Positions 10,729-22,700 of a stretch of 64,000 bases of DNA are shown here, piece after piece; the first letter of the stretch is position 1, and each line of letters starts with the position of its first letter. The stretch is taken from assembly GCA_028583415.1 (NCBI GenBank), contig CM053266.1, forward strand, positions 38,373,758 through 38,437,757, written 5' to 3'. The notes below the pieces were generated by a model. It was not told the origin of the DNA and did not search any database. It saw nothing but the letters and a program-made list of their open reading frames with translations. Origin of the DNA: Protea cynaroides. Its lineage: Eukaryota; Streptophyta; Magnoliopsida; Proteales; Proteaceae. A program made the translations under genes and the position numbers.

Positions 10729-13700
10729 ATGGAGCGAGACGGGCGTCAACTTCTGATCGCTTGCGTCGTTTCTGGGACGCTTTTCTCCGTTCTGAGTTCA
10801 CTTTCCTTTTCTATTCTATGGGCAGTAAATTGGAGGCCCTGGCGGATTTACAGGTATGCTTTACATTCTTTGCTGGGCTTAATTTTAGTTTAGATGGAGT
10901 GATCGATTGCGTGTTGTTGCAAGTTTATGCTTAGATTTTTCTGTTTATCAGCCATTTGCCAGTTTATTATTTCATTAAATATTCTTTCCGTTTTGAATTA
11001 TTCATGCCCACCTGCTTTAGTTCAATCTGTTTGTTGTATGTGTAAACACTAGACAAATCACTCTCCTGTTTTCCTAATCTCATAATTAATGTGGAATCGC
11101 CACACCCCATCCTCATCATGATATATCTTGGTCTGGTTTTTGCTCAATTGCAAAAGACTAATGTTACATTTGTTTTCTGTCCCCCTTGCCCAAATGGTAT
11201 GGCTTGGCATATGCTTGAAGTGGCATCTCACAATCTCAGTGTTCCTAAGTTTGTAAATGCATGTACAGCCATAGAAACAATCCCTTACTATTTAATTCAC
11301 ATGCACAAAGGCTGCATTTAATGTTATATTGATCGAGAGAAAGCTAGATACAGATAATTGAATTGTTGCTGATTCATTTAACGGTTATTTTAGGATAGTT
11401 TTGTGTGTAATCCAAGTTCTATGCTTTGGTTTTGGAACTCAAGTTTGTGTCGTTATTACATATAGATGAAAATATTTAAAGTATACGTATTTGATCAGAT
11501 CTATGTATTTAGACCAAGTATTGATGCTGTGAATTACATGGACGCCAGTTACGTTTCCTTATATGCATAGCAAGGATGATCCTTCTTTTTTTTTTTCTTT
11601 TTTTTTTTTCCTTCTGTTGAGGGAGGGTGGGGGGTTCAACCGTAGTATACATGGGTACTGCCTCCTTCCTAATTTTGGTTCTTTGTGTTATTCTGGTGGT
11701 GGATCAGTTGTGGAATATGGTCATCTGTTATGTGTAGCCGTGTAGGTAGGAAAGTCTCTGAACTTAGATGTTTGCTACCATAAATGTTCTTCACAGTTGT
11801 TTTACAAGTTGGTACCATCTTGCTCATTGGTTGATCCTCCTTGGGGTCTTCAATTGTATTCCCTGTCTGTTTGTTGTAGTAAATTTCAATTTAAGTGTAA
11901 AATAGGGATCTCGTGATATTTTTTTTCAGCAAGAGAAAAAAAGAAGAAGTTGAATCTCCTCTGTTATGCTATTTCCCATTCTCTTGGATGGGGATACCTT
12001 CCATTAGCAGATTTTTATGTAAAAAAAGTTTGGCCAAAATAATCTGAACCTTTTTTTGCTCTAGTTCATTCAAGTCTTGATGGAAACAAGATTCTACTGC
12101 TAGTCACTATTGCTAGAGATTGAATTGCTCAATTTCATATTCCATTATGGATTTGTAGAATCGAATTCTTTTGTATATTGTGTTTTCATGCTTTCTTTAG
12201 TCATTATTGCCCTCCTTTTTTTGCATTTATGCATACTTCAGAGTAATATTATGCTGTTGCCAATCAAATAAAAGGGGGGGGGAGGGGATAAAAACCTATT
12301 TTATTGAGGAATTAATTTCATTTTTCACACTTTTAGTTGGAATATCTGGTTTCATTGTCTCCAATCCATCTTGCATGCTGATTTTGCTTGGTTCTCCATT
12401 TTTGAACAGACAGAAGTTATGGTCTCTAGTATTTAATGGTATATCTGTTATTTCTATCTGTGTATAGCCTGCAGTGAAATCCCTTAATATTATAAAATTG
12501 CAAAAAAAAAAAAAAAAAAAAAAAAAAAGAGAGAAAGAAAAAAGAAAAATGAAAAATCACTATATGTGCCCGGGAGTAATTAAATTGTTGGAATTATTTG
12601 TACTAGAGTTTGTTTTAGATATTTGAAGGACATTTGGAGTGACATGTTGTTCTGTTTTATTGTGCCCGGGACATTCTTAATGTATCTTGTTTTATTGTCC
12701 TCCTGTTTTGTCTTTGTATAGATTACAATGAAATCACATTCTTCTTATAGATTTATTTTTTATGTTACTAATACATTGTGTTCATTTTCATCCTGTATCA
12801 TCAGCTGGATATTTGCCAGAAAATGGCCGGATATTATACAAGGACCTCAATTGGGTGTAATTTGTGGTTTCCTGTCTCTGTCTGCATGGATAGTTGTTCT
12901 TTCTCCAATTGTGGTGCTTATCATATGGGGGAGTTGGTTGATTGCTTTATTGGGTCGGGATATTATTGGACTGGCTGTGATAATGGCTGGCACTGCTCTT
13001 CTGTTGGCTTTTTATGCCATTATGCTTTGGTGGAGAACACAATGGCAAAGTTCAAGTATGTATCGTTCTCGCCTTCTTGTAGTTAAGAAAATGCTTCGTA
13101 TGCTTCCAGTCTCTTCAAAAGGTCTAAACGGACGAAGCATTTGAGTCTTTAAGGGATGGGAGAGTCATAAATACTTATTTGGTCCCCCCCAAAAAAAAAA
13201 AAAAAAAAAAAAAAGAGAAGAAAATAATTTATGACATTATGCTTGGGTGATTGGCTTATTGGCTACTGGTGAGCCAGATAAGGATTAATTGAATCCCTAA
13301 TGTACATCAACAGATATAACATAAATGCAATTGATTAGGCCTTGGATGGTCAAGTTTTAGCTGATAATTGTTATGTAGGCAGCATTTAAGTACATATTTT
13401 GAACATGGCCTAGGTCAAGTAAGGTGAAAATCCTAGTGTACTTTAACAAATCAGCAGCCAACTGTAGGGTTTCGAAGAGCCCATTTGATAATCATCTCAA
13501 TCCCTGATTCCATTGATTCCTAGTCCCTGAGAGGAATTTGGGAGCAGAATACCATTTGGTAAATACGATCCGCTCCAAAAACAGTAAAGGAGTAGGATTC
13601 ATGGGGCCTCTTTTTGAAGCTCCAGGTGCTCCAGATCAAGTTAGAAAGATTGAACATAGAGGCACTCCTAATATTTTCTCTCCTGCGACGAACTCCTCCT

Positions 13701-16700
13701 GATGTAGATCAGGACCTACACTAAGAGAAGGGGAAGCCAATAGCTAAATGGATTTTTGGCTTAATGGGTCAACTCACGAGTTGCCTAGCCCATTCCATTC
13801 CAGCAAGCAGCAGCCGTCGAGATCGATCTCTTTAGAGATCTCTCTTTACCGCCAGCCCTATTAGCATAGTTAGGATATTATTTTTGTTTCCTAATTGATT
13901 AGCGATTCTATTTCCTTTATTTAGTTTCCTAAAGTATATGCTAGTTAGTTTAGAAGTCTTAGTTCCTTGGAGACTAAGACTTGCCTAAAATATAGTTTCC
14001 TAATTCTAGTTTTAAGAAATTTTTTTTTCTATGTTTAGAAACTTCCAAATAAGGTTTAACTTTTCTCAATTTAGTTCTTTCCTATTCTATTTGTAATGTT
14101 TCAACTCTATAAATAAGAAGGAGAGACTGGCGGCAGCAGCTAGAGAAGTTTCCAGAAAAAAGTTTGACTTATTTTTCTGGTTGAGTCTCTCAAAGGTTGT
14201 GAGACTCAACCACTTATGTTCCCTTATTCCTTGAAGTTTTGATTGTTGTTTGATTCCCAAATACTCTACCCTAGTTGGCGCCATTCCTTTAATACATATT
14301 CAGTTATTTTCTTGCTGATTTGACTCAATACATCACACAGCAATTGAAAAACCACACCAAGCTGGGTGGTGCCAGGTTCAGCAGACTTGGAGGACCATAG
14401 CTCCTCCAAATCTTCTCGGATCTTTTTCAATTTTGGAAGTGTGTTCACAATTGTTACAAAGAACATCGACACCAAGTTTCATCAAGTTTTGACGGTTAGA
14501 TTTCCAGATAAGTGGTTTTCTTTGTTACTTTTTATTGCAGATTTTGTGTTTGGACTGAATAGAGATCCTGTAGCAAAGAGGAATTGTTAATTTGAGATGT
14601 CTTAACCCTCCTTGCCATCACCTCCTTTCTTCTTCTTCCCTTCTAGCCAAGGAGTTGCAGGTCTTCTCCATCCTATCGCCTCCGGTGTTGGCTTCAGTGT
14701 CGGGTATTTGTCTCTCTCTTTCTCTCTCACTCTGTTGTCATGGAACTCTCCACCGCAAACCCCTTTTATTCCCGTGATGAACTGTACCTTGAGATTGAAC
14801 TAAATGCTGATAGGAGTTGTAGGTCTTTAGAGCCTACTTGAGTTCTCTCTATCTCTCTTCCTATTGTCATGGAACCCCCCCCCACCGTAGACCCGTTTCT
14901 CACAACCTGAAAGCCTTTATCTTCCCTTGGTTCCTTAAGTTTTTGGCTTATCTCAGGCTCAATTGGAAACCCCTCTTCCTAGTTCCATAATTTCTTGGCT
15001 AATCTCAAATCTTCAATCACCTTTTTGTTCCTCTCAGTGATTAATACCAAGTTTCGTTCCAAATGACAGGAAACCAACCCCTCCTTGTCACTGACATCAA
15101 ATGAAACATGAGTATCTTTTTCATTAACAAATTCGTACCTCTCTAAGCGGCAACCAGGCATTCTCGATTATGTATAATCTCTCGGGACCTTGTTTGGAGA
15201 TCACGAAGTTCATCTTCAGAACTCTTTGTGCTTCTCTCCAAATGAAATTGAAGCGCGAGAAGCTTAGATTCAAATATGTTATAATTAATCTCCATAGGAC
15301 TTTTGGCTCTGATACCAAATTGGTGCAGATCGAAGGGATGGATCTGTAGGTGATGGGTCAATCTCCAAGATATTGTTCAAGGGTTGATTGCACCTAAACC
15401 TACCAAACAAATATGATGGTTAATATTACTCAGATCTGATCATAGATCTACCAATTAGAATTAATGAAAGGTAGTAACAGATTTTAAGAATAATATTCCA
15501 GATTTAAGTTAAGAAATGTCCAACCAGAATATGAGAGATTGATGGGGTGGACAGATGAGAGAAAAGAGGGTGGTCGATGGGTGGGTTGTGTAGAGAGATA
15601 AATAGGGATGTTAGATCATAAGATTTAGGATCTGGAACTACCAACCGATAAGAGGAAAAAATTAATATCGTGAGAGAAGGAAAGAGAAGCTTTTCTAAAA
15701 AAATTGGATCTGAAATTAAAACAAATCAAAACTTCAAGAGGGTGCTAAATAGCCACTTGGGGATTGGGGAAGGAGAGATAATATAACAATAGGGAGAGAG
15801 AGAATGGTTAAAGGAACTGGAAATATCTTCTTACTAGATTGAGTGAGCGAGAAAGAGAATTCTTCAACCATCAATGGTAACAACCAAACCAATCCAATTC
15901 ATTTTATTCAATTTCCAATCGTAGGGGGAAGGCTGGTCATATATATGTAGAAATAAAACAAATATCTTGGATCATCTCAACTATTAAACTATCTTAACTA
16001 GACAACTAAGGTCTCTAAAATTCCTAAACTAACTCAAAGGCTCACACTTAAGGGATATATCTTATCCAAATATCAAACCTAATAATAAAATAATAATTTT
16101 CATCTCTATTTTTGAGGCCTCCACTATTGAGATTATATTTTAGGTCCATTACAACAATAATAATAATTAAAAAAGCCCAATCCAAACCTATAAAAAAACC
16201 TGGCCCCTATTTAATAAACCTGGCCTGCATTAGGAGCAAGAAGGAAATGAATTTGGAAGAGAGGATTTGGTTTCCTAAGCAAAGGGAGGTATTTATTAAT
16301 CTTAAAAGGTTTATTAAAAATTTAACCCATGGAAAACTATAAAATATAATTTGTTGATTTTCTAGGAGTTGAAAAGCCTCAAAAAATGTGGTGCAAGCTA
16401 GAAACCAGGGATGGCTTCCTTTAAGATATATTGTATAGACGTTTTTAACCTTGTTAAGGAGATCTGTCGAATAGCAAGGGATCTTCTGATATGCTGAGTT
16501 CATCAGTCAGTGATTACTTACAAGTGTCGATACTTACAACAGATGCTTCTTTCCAATAAAACACATCCATAACAAATAAATTGGAGATAAATGGAGCAAC
16601 AATCGTGTCTTAATTAACTATTTCATTAAAGCAAACTATTGAAATGCCATGTAAATCCGATTGTGCTTTACTGGCATAAATGCTTTGAATCTTTAGTTTA

Positions 16701-19700
16701 CTATTTGCTTTTTAGTTCCTAAATTGTTACTTTTTAAAAATAAAGTGGCAACCAGAATATAGAAAGTTATGAAAACCCAACTAAGCCATCAAGACAACTC
16801 CAATTAGAATGTAGAACTCATAATTAATAGATTTTGACACGAGTTTTAATTTCTAGCAACTCCCATGGGGGTTTCCCAGATAAATAAAATATTTATTTGG
16901 TCATAACACTCCCAAAAAAAGCTTGGATTTGGAAGATGTAGATGTTATTACTAATGTAACTCCATAACTTCAGAAGCCACTAAAATTTCACTAAAACAAG
17001 TATTTGCTCTCAAAAATTAACTGGAAGAAATTATGGTAATAGGCCTTACTGATGAAGAATATTATCTTATTGTTCCTTGGAAGACATGAAACTATGCTAC
17101 CATGCTTTTATGTGTCTTATTGCCTCAACGGAAGGGGGTACCATGGAAAAAAAAAACACCATTCCTTTTGGTGGAAGATGCCCCTGCATTAGATGTTTGA
17201 TTATTTGGATAAATGATCAAGTATACATACTATCCGTCTGTCCTTAGTCATTCTCTGTGTATGGACAGAAGTACGGAACTTACATCTCAGGTTGAAGGTG
17301 TAGTTTCTTTATATTCTCAAATGCTTTTGTTTTTTTATGGCATCAATGATGAACATCTCATTCCATTGGATGCCTTGGATGGTGAAGTTTTTTATGGACT
17401 GGATAAGCCACCCTTGAACCCAATAAACCTATGATCTTTACTCTTGACCCTATGCGAATCCTAGTTTTCTTTCGCACCGTCTATGTTAAAGCATTAAAAA
17501 GCTCACTGGTAGCGTAATAAAATTGTAACCGTACACTGCTTTGACTTAGTCAAAGTAGTTAGGGTTAGTTTCTAGGACTTGGTTTGCTTTATTAATTTCC
17601 TTTACCAATTAGGCTTGTTAGTTTCTTTTTCTTATTTTGAGTTTACTTTGTCTTTAGTTTGTGACTAGGACTCAGACTTGTAGAGTCCATCCTATCTAAT
17701 AGTTGTTTTCTATTTTCTATAAATACAAGCTACAAGGAGAGGAGCAAGACACACATCGATTCTCTCCATCTCCTCTTATTTTTTTATTTTGTTACTCCCA
17801 CTAAATGGGAGAGAACTCTATCTCTTACTGCCTCATAAAAGACCCAGAGAAGAAGCTGTGTCCGGAAGCCTTTAGGGAAGGGTATGAATAACCTTTCCAA
17901 TCTTTAACTCCTTGTTGAAATAGGTCTTGGAAATATAATTTATAAAAGACAAATAGATGTGCTTGGGCAGTGGCGGTGAGAGTCACCAGCCTAGGAAATT
18001 TTGTTGGTAGAATAATAAATTTCATGTAAACCTTTAAGACGGCTGGAAGTTACAAATTGTTTGATTCAAGTGTTCCATCTAAACCAGGGATTTATCTTTA
18101 TAATTTCTTAGGGTAGATAGAAGCTTGCTTTTCTTGTTAAAATGGAACATGGTCAGTGATTTGTGTAGGTGTGTTATTAACAATGTCTGTGACTGTAGGT
18201 ATGTTAAATAGAATGATATATATAAATTGGAGTTGTTTCTATTCAGGAGGAATGCCTTGAAAATATGGCATATAAACTCTGAGGGTAAAAAAACATGAAT
18301 TCTAAGATAAAAAGGGAAAATGAGAAGAGTTGCATCAATAATTAGTGGAAAGGAAGAACGTGGGGTCATTATAGGAGAAAGCTGATTGAAAATATGTGCA
18401 CTAAAAGGCAAAAAGAAGATGTAAGTCGCAGTTGATTAAGGGGGAGAAACAATTATAGTGATAAACAAATGATTAGAATGTTTGGGGGAAAAAGGGGAAC
18501 TAGGAAAGACAGGTAAGGTAACAGCTCCTCTTCTATTGAATTTCCAGTGATGAGTTCTGATACTCAATTTGGGTTTCTGGTGGTAAATTCTGAGACATTG
18601 ACTGTAACAGATTCAGTTTTAGCTTGTTAAGTTGTTAGTCCTTGCTATTGTAAAATTTTCTGTTAGTAGTATTCATTGGTATTCCAATTTCGTTCTCTTC
18701 CTCCTAAGGGGTCAAAAGAATACATATGATAGTCAATTGGAAATATAATTTGAAGGGCATTTTGGAATTTACTTAACAGTTAAAATTTACTATTTATTTT
18801 TGTTATGAAATTCAAACTGACCTTCTGTATTACTGTTTCTCGAAATTTCTCATTTAGTTTCCTTTTGGGGTCAAAGCTGTTTCTCTTCCTGGTGAGCATC
18901 AACAACTTTGTTTTCCTTTCACAGGGGCAGTTGCAATTCTTCTTCTACTGGCCGTGGCCATCCTCTGTGCATATGAACTTTGTGCTGTATATGTCACAGC
19001 CGGTGCAAGTGCATCCGAGCGATATTCACCATCTGGCTTCTTCTTTGGTGTATCAGCAATATCCTTAGCAATCAACATGCTTTTTATTTGCAGAATGGTC
19101 TTCAATGGTAATAACTGTTATTTTTTGTTAACCAATTCAATTAATATGTTTATCAATGGCTGCCATGTCACAACTGTTTCTTGAGGGTAGATTAATACAT
19201 GTGTAGTGATCAAATTGCCGTTATTGTCTCATCTCATCTTTTGCAAACATATTAATGTGTCAGGAACTGGTTTAGATGTGGATGAATACGTGAGAAGGTC
19301 TTACAAGTTTGCTTATTCCGATTGTATTGAAGTGGGTCCTGTTGCTTGCTTACCTGAGCCTCCAGATCCCAATGGATTATATACCCAAAAATCCAGCAGG
19401 CAAGCATTTCATTCCTTTGGATGTTTGTTGTTCCATTATTGCATGAAATGCTATGATCTCTACTGGCATTGTTTAGTGAAGCTGGAACAACTTTATGTTT
19501 TGTAGTGTTATTAAACTTTTCTCAAAAATATAAATGACTAGTAGATTTTGAATAATTTTCTACCTGTTGAGGCATAATATGCTTTTCTAACTTGGTTCAG
19601 TCATTATGATTCCAGAAAAGTAAATCCAAAATTTTTCCTGTTTAATAGTTCTCTATCTTTCTGATCTGATATTGTCTCTGTAGGGCTTCACATCTTGGGC

Positions 19701-22700
19701 TTCTCTATCTGGGGTCACTGGTTGTACTACTTGTGTACTCCATCTTGTATGGTTTGACAGCAAAGGAGGCACATTGGTTGGGGGCGATTACGTCAGCTGC
19801 TGTAGTTATTCTGGGTATGCTGCTTACTTTCTTTTTGCAGTTCCTTAACGTATGTGTATTGCTATCTTTTATGTGCTGCCGGTTTGTTTGACGGGTTCAA
19901 TTTATCCTTTGCTAGACTGGAATATGGGGGCATGCTTGTTTGGGTTTGAGCTTCTCAAGAGTCGTGTTGCTGCACTGTTTGTGGCCGGAACGTCTCGGGT
20001 TTTCCTCATCTGCTTTGGAGTGCATTATTGGTTTGTTTCAGAGCTTCACATTTGAAAGTTCCATTTTTTACATAATAGCGCTTGATGAAATTTATGCTTA
20101 TATATGGTTACAATTCCTTCCATTTTTTCCTCTTTAGGTATTTGGGACATTGTATTAGTTATGCTGTTGTAGCATCTGTACTGCTTGGTGCTGCTGTTTC
20201 TCGTCATCTATCGGCTGTGAATCCATTAGCTGCACGGAGAGATGCCTTACAGAGTACTGTGATACGCCTGAGAGAGGGATTCCGGCGAAAAGGGCAAAAT
20301 AGTTCATCTAGCTCTTCTGAAGGTTGTGGCTCAAGTGCAAAGCGTAGTAGTAGCGTTGATGCAGGTCCACTTGGTATTGATGCTGCTTGTAAAAGTGCAA
20401 TGGGTGAAGCTAGTGGCTGGAATAACGTTGTTCTAGGTGCCACTGCTAGTTCCCATGAAGGAATTAATAGTGATATGAGCATTGATAGTGGAAGGCCTAG
20501 TTTAGCTTTGCGTAGCAGTTCCTGTCGTTCTGTTGTTCAAGAATGTGAAGTAGGAGCAACTTTTGCTGATAAACATTTTGATCACAACAACTCTTTTCTG
20601 GTTGGGTCTAGTGGTGGTCTTGAAAGCCTGGGATGTGAGTCCAGTAGGTCAACTTCAGCAAATCAGCAACTGTTGGACTTCAATCTAGCTCTTGCCTTCC
20701 AGGAACGTCTCAATGATCCGAGGATTACATCTATGCTGAAAAGAAGGGCCAGACAAGGTGATCATGAGTTAGCTAGTCTACTGCAGGATAAAGGTTTAGA
20801 TCCTAATTTTGCTGTGATGCTGAAAGAGAAGGGCTTGGATCCAACTATTCTGGCATTGCTGCAGCGTAGTAGCTTAGATGCAGATAGAGATCACCGGGAC
20901 AATACCAATGACGCTGTTGTTGATTCAAACAGCTTGGACAATGTCAGGCCCAATCAAATTTCATTGTCAGAAGAACTAAGGCGCCAGGGATTAGAAAAGT
21001 GGCTTGAAATTTCCAGAATGGTTGTGCAACAGATAGCGGGTACACCAGAGCGAGCATGGGTAGTTTTCAGTTTCATCTTCATTATTGAAACAGTCATTGT
21101 AGCTATTTTTCGTCCAAAGACAATTAAAGTGATCAATGCTACACATCAACAGGTGAGAATGAGGAGTTCTGTTTTGGAGTTTGAATCATTTAAATTGCAG
21201 TTTTGGGGGCATATTCCAGCATAATAATGCTCCATTGGGATGACTTACATTTGCTGATACAAATATATTATTCACTTTGTATTTGCAGTTTGAATTTGGA
21301 TTTTCAGTTCTTCTTTTATCCCCTGTTGTGTGCTCAATTATGGCATTCCTTCGGTCACTTCAAGCTGAAGAGATGGTAATGACATCCAAACCCCGTAAGG
21401 TACATGCTCAGATTTATATCATTTCCTTGCTCTATGTCATTTGGGCATATGCCGGATGTGGCATATGGCGGATGCGTTTGGTCACATTAAAGCTGACTTA
21501 CCTTAATGTTGGCACTGGTTGATTTTAGTTAAGGAAACTGAATATTAGTAGAATGCCTTTATTTAATTATTACACGGTGTTTAATAGGACTCCTGGGGTT
21601 GTACTGGTATTCCTGCAAATTTCCCAGTATATCTGTCTTCAATTGTCTCTAAAGGAATCACTAAAATTTTCCATATGTGTACCTTGAAGTTGTATTTATT
21701 GAAAAGGAGTCTGATGACAGCCTCCAGAAATATTGCTTTATGTGTGTGGTCATTCCTTTTTCTAAGCAATGAAAATTCCTTAAGAAAGAAATCCATCAGA
21801 TGGATTTAGGTAATTTAGGTTGTGTTGTACCAAGATCTCTACAATCCTGTGCTAAGATATGCATTTAGACTTGGTCCTTGAGGGTATAACAAATGTTTTA
21901 AAAACGTATTTATAAACATATTTTAATAATTAGGTGTGTAATCTTATCAAATGAAAATTTCTTCTCTTTTAAATTTTAGCAGTTATGATTTACATATTTT
22001 CTAAACTTTGGTGTACAGCCCTTGAAATGGTTAAGTGATCTGTACTTTTGTTTCTAGAAACTACTTAGTTATTTGACTGTTACACTGTTAGAAATCTTTG
22101 CCGTACCTTAATGGACTATTGTGTGTACCTAATGTTTTTAAAAGTGGACCAGAGGCTCTACTAGAGCTGAACTTTTCTCTTTAAGGGTGAGTTTAGATAT
22201 CTATCAGATAAAAAAAAGGGGTTTCGATCTTTCTCTATGGGAAAATTAATTACCCAAAAGCCTCATCTTTTCAGAAGTTGTTTCTATATTTTCCCTATAC
22301 CCTAGGAGGTTCATTTTCCTTGAAATTGTTTGCCTGTTAGTTCCAGGGTCTTCTCTTTCTTATAATAGAGCCCTGAACTGTTCTGCAAATTACAGAATTG
22401 CCATTGTTCTCTTTGTTTGAGATTATCACCTGGGTGGACCAATAGAGACTTAGTTTGGGTTTTGGAACCCTAGGCATCACCAACGCTTGGGCTGCCTGTT
22501 CCAATACGGCATCGAAAAATATGTGTAGCTATGTCTGTTTGGTAGCCAGTTTATGTGGCTATGTTTTTATTAAGTAGCAAGCATTTGGCCTACTGTTTCT
22601 CTTATTTAGCCTTGCTTTCATGCATTATAGTGTTTTTTGCATTTGCAAAATTTAGCCTTTTCTGGTGTTTCTAATTTGTTGCCAAATCTTCAGTATGGAT

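Larger units (their letters stand above)
13056..18924. other. DEK1 intron 2 (5869 bp), rich in retroelement remnants
   Basis: Donor a|GTATGT, acceptor ttcacag. It holds LTR-like stretches (about 13700-14280 and 17505-17830) and a minus-strand retroelement fragment with a primer-binding site (about 14590-16100). The rest is AT-rich without recognisable features. Confidence 0.85.
10729..21152 (+). other. DEK1: DEK1 exons 1-7: first membrane block and the cytoplasmic or extracellular loop
   Basis: Exons 1-6 (residues 1-314) encode a run of hydrophobic segments broken by short polar stretches, including WIFARKWP (about residues 43-50), LLLAFYAIMLWWRTQWQSS (ending near 125) and YSPSGFFFGVSAI. Exon 7 (20138-21152, 338 codons) is the largest. 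It starts with one more hydrophobic stretch and then gives a long polar loop rich in Ser, with GFRRKGQNSSSSSSEGCGSS and the conserved DKGLDPNFAVMLKEKGLDPT. It ends in another membrane segment (VVFSFIFIIETVIVAIF). This is the 'loop' of the MEM-loop architecture known for DEK1. Splice phases agree across all joins. Confidence 0.93.

Noticed and set aside
12778..13086. Alternative frames over DEK1 exon 2
   Set aside because: They are shadow frames of a real exon; only the WIFARKWP frame matches DEK1 and joins exons 1 and 3 in phase.
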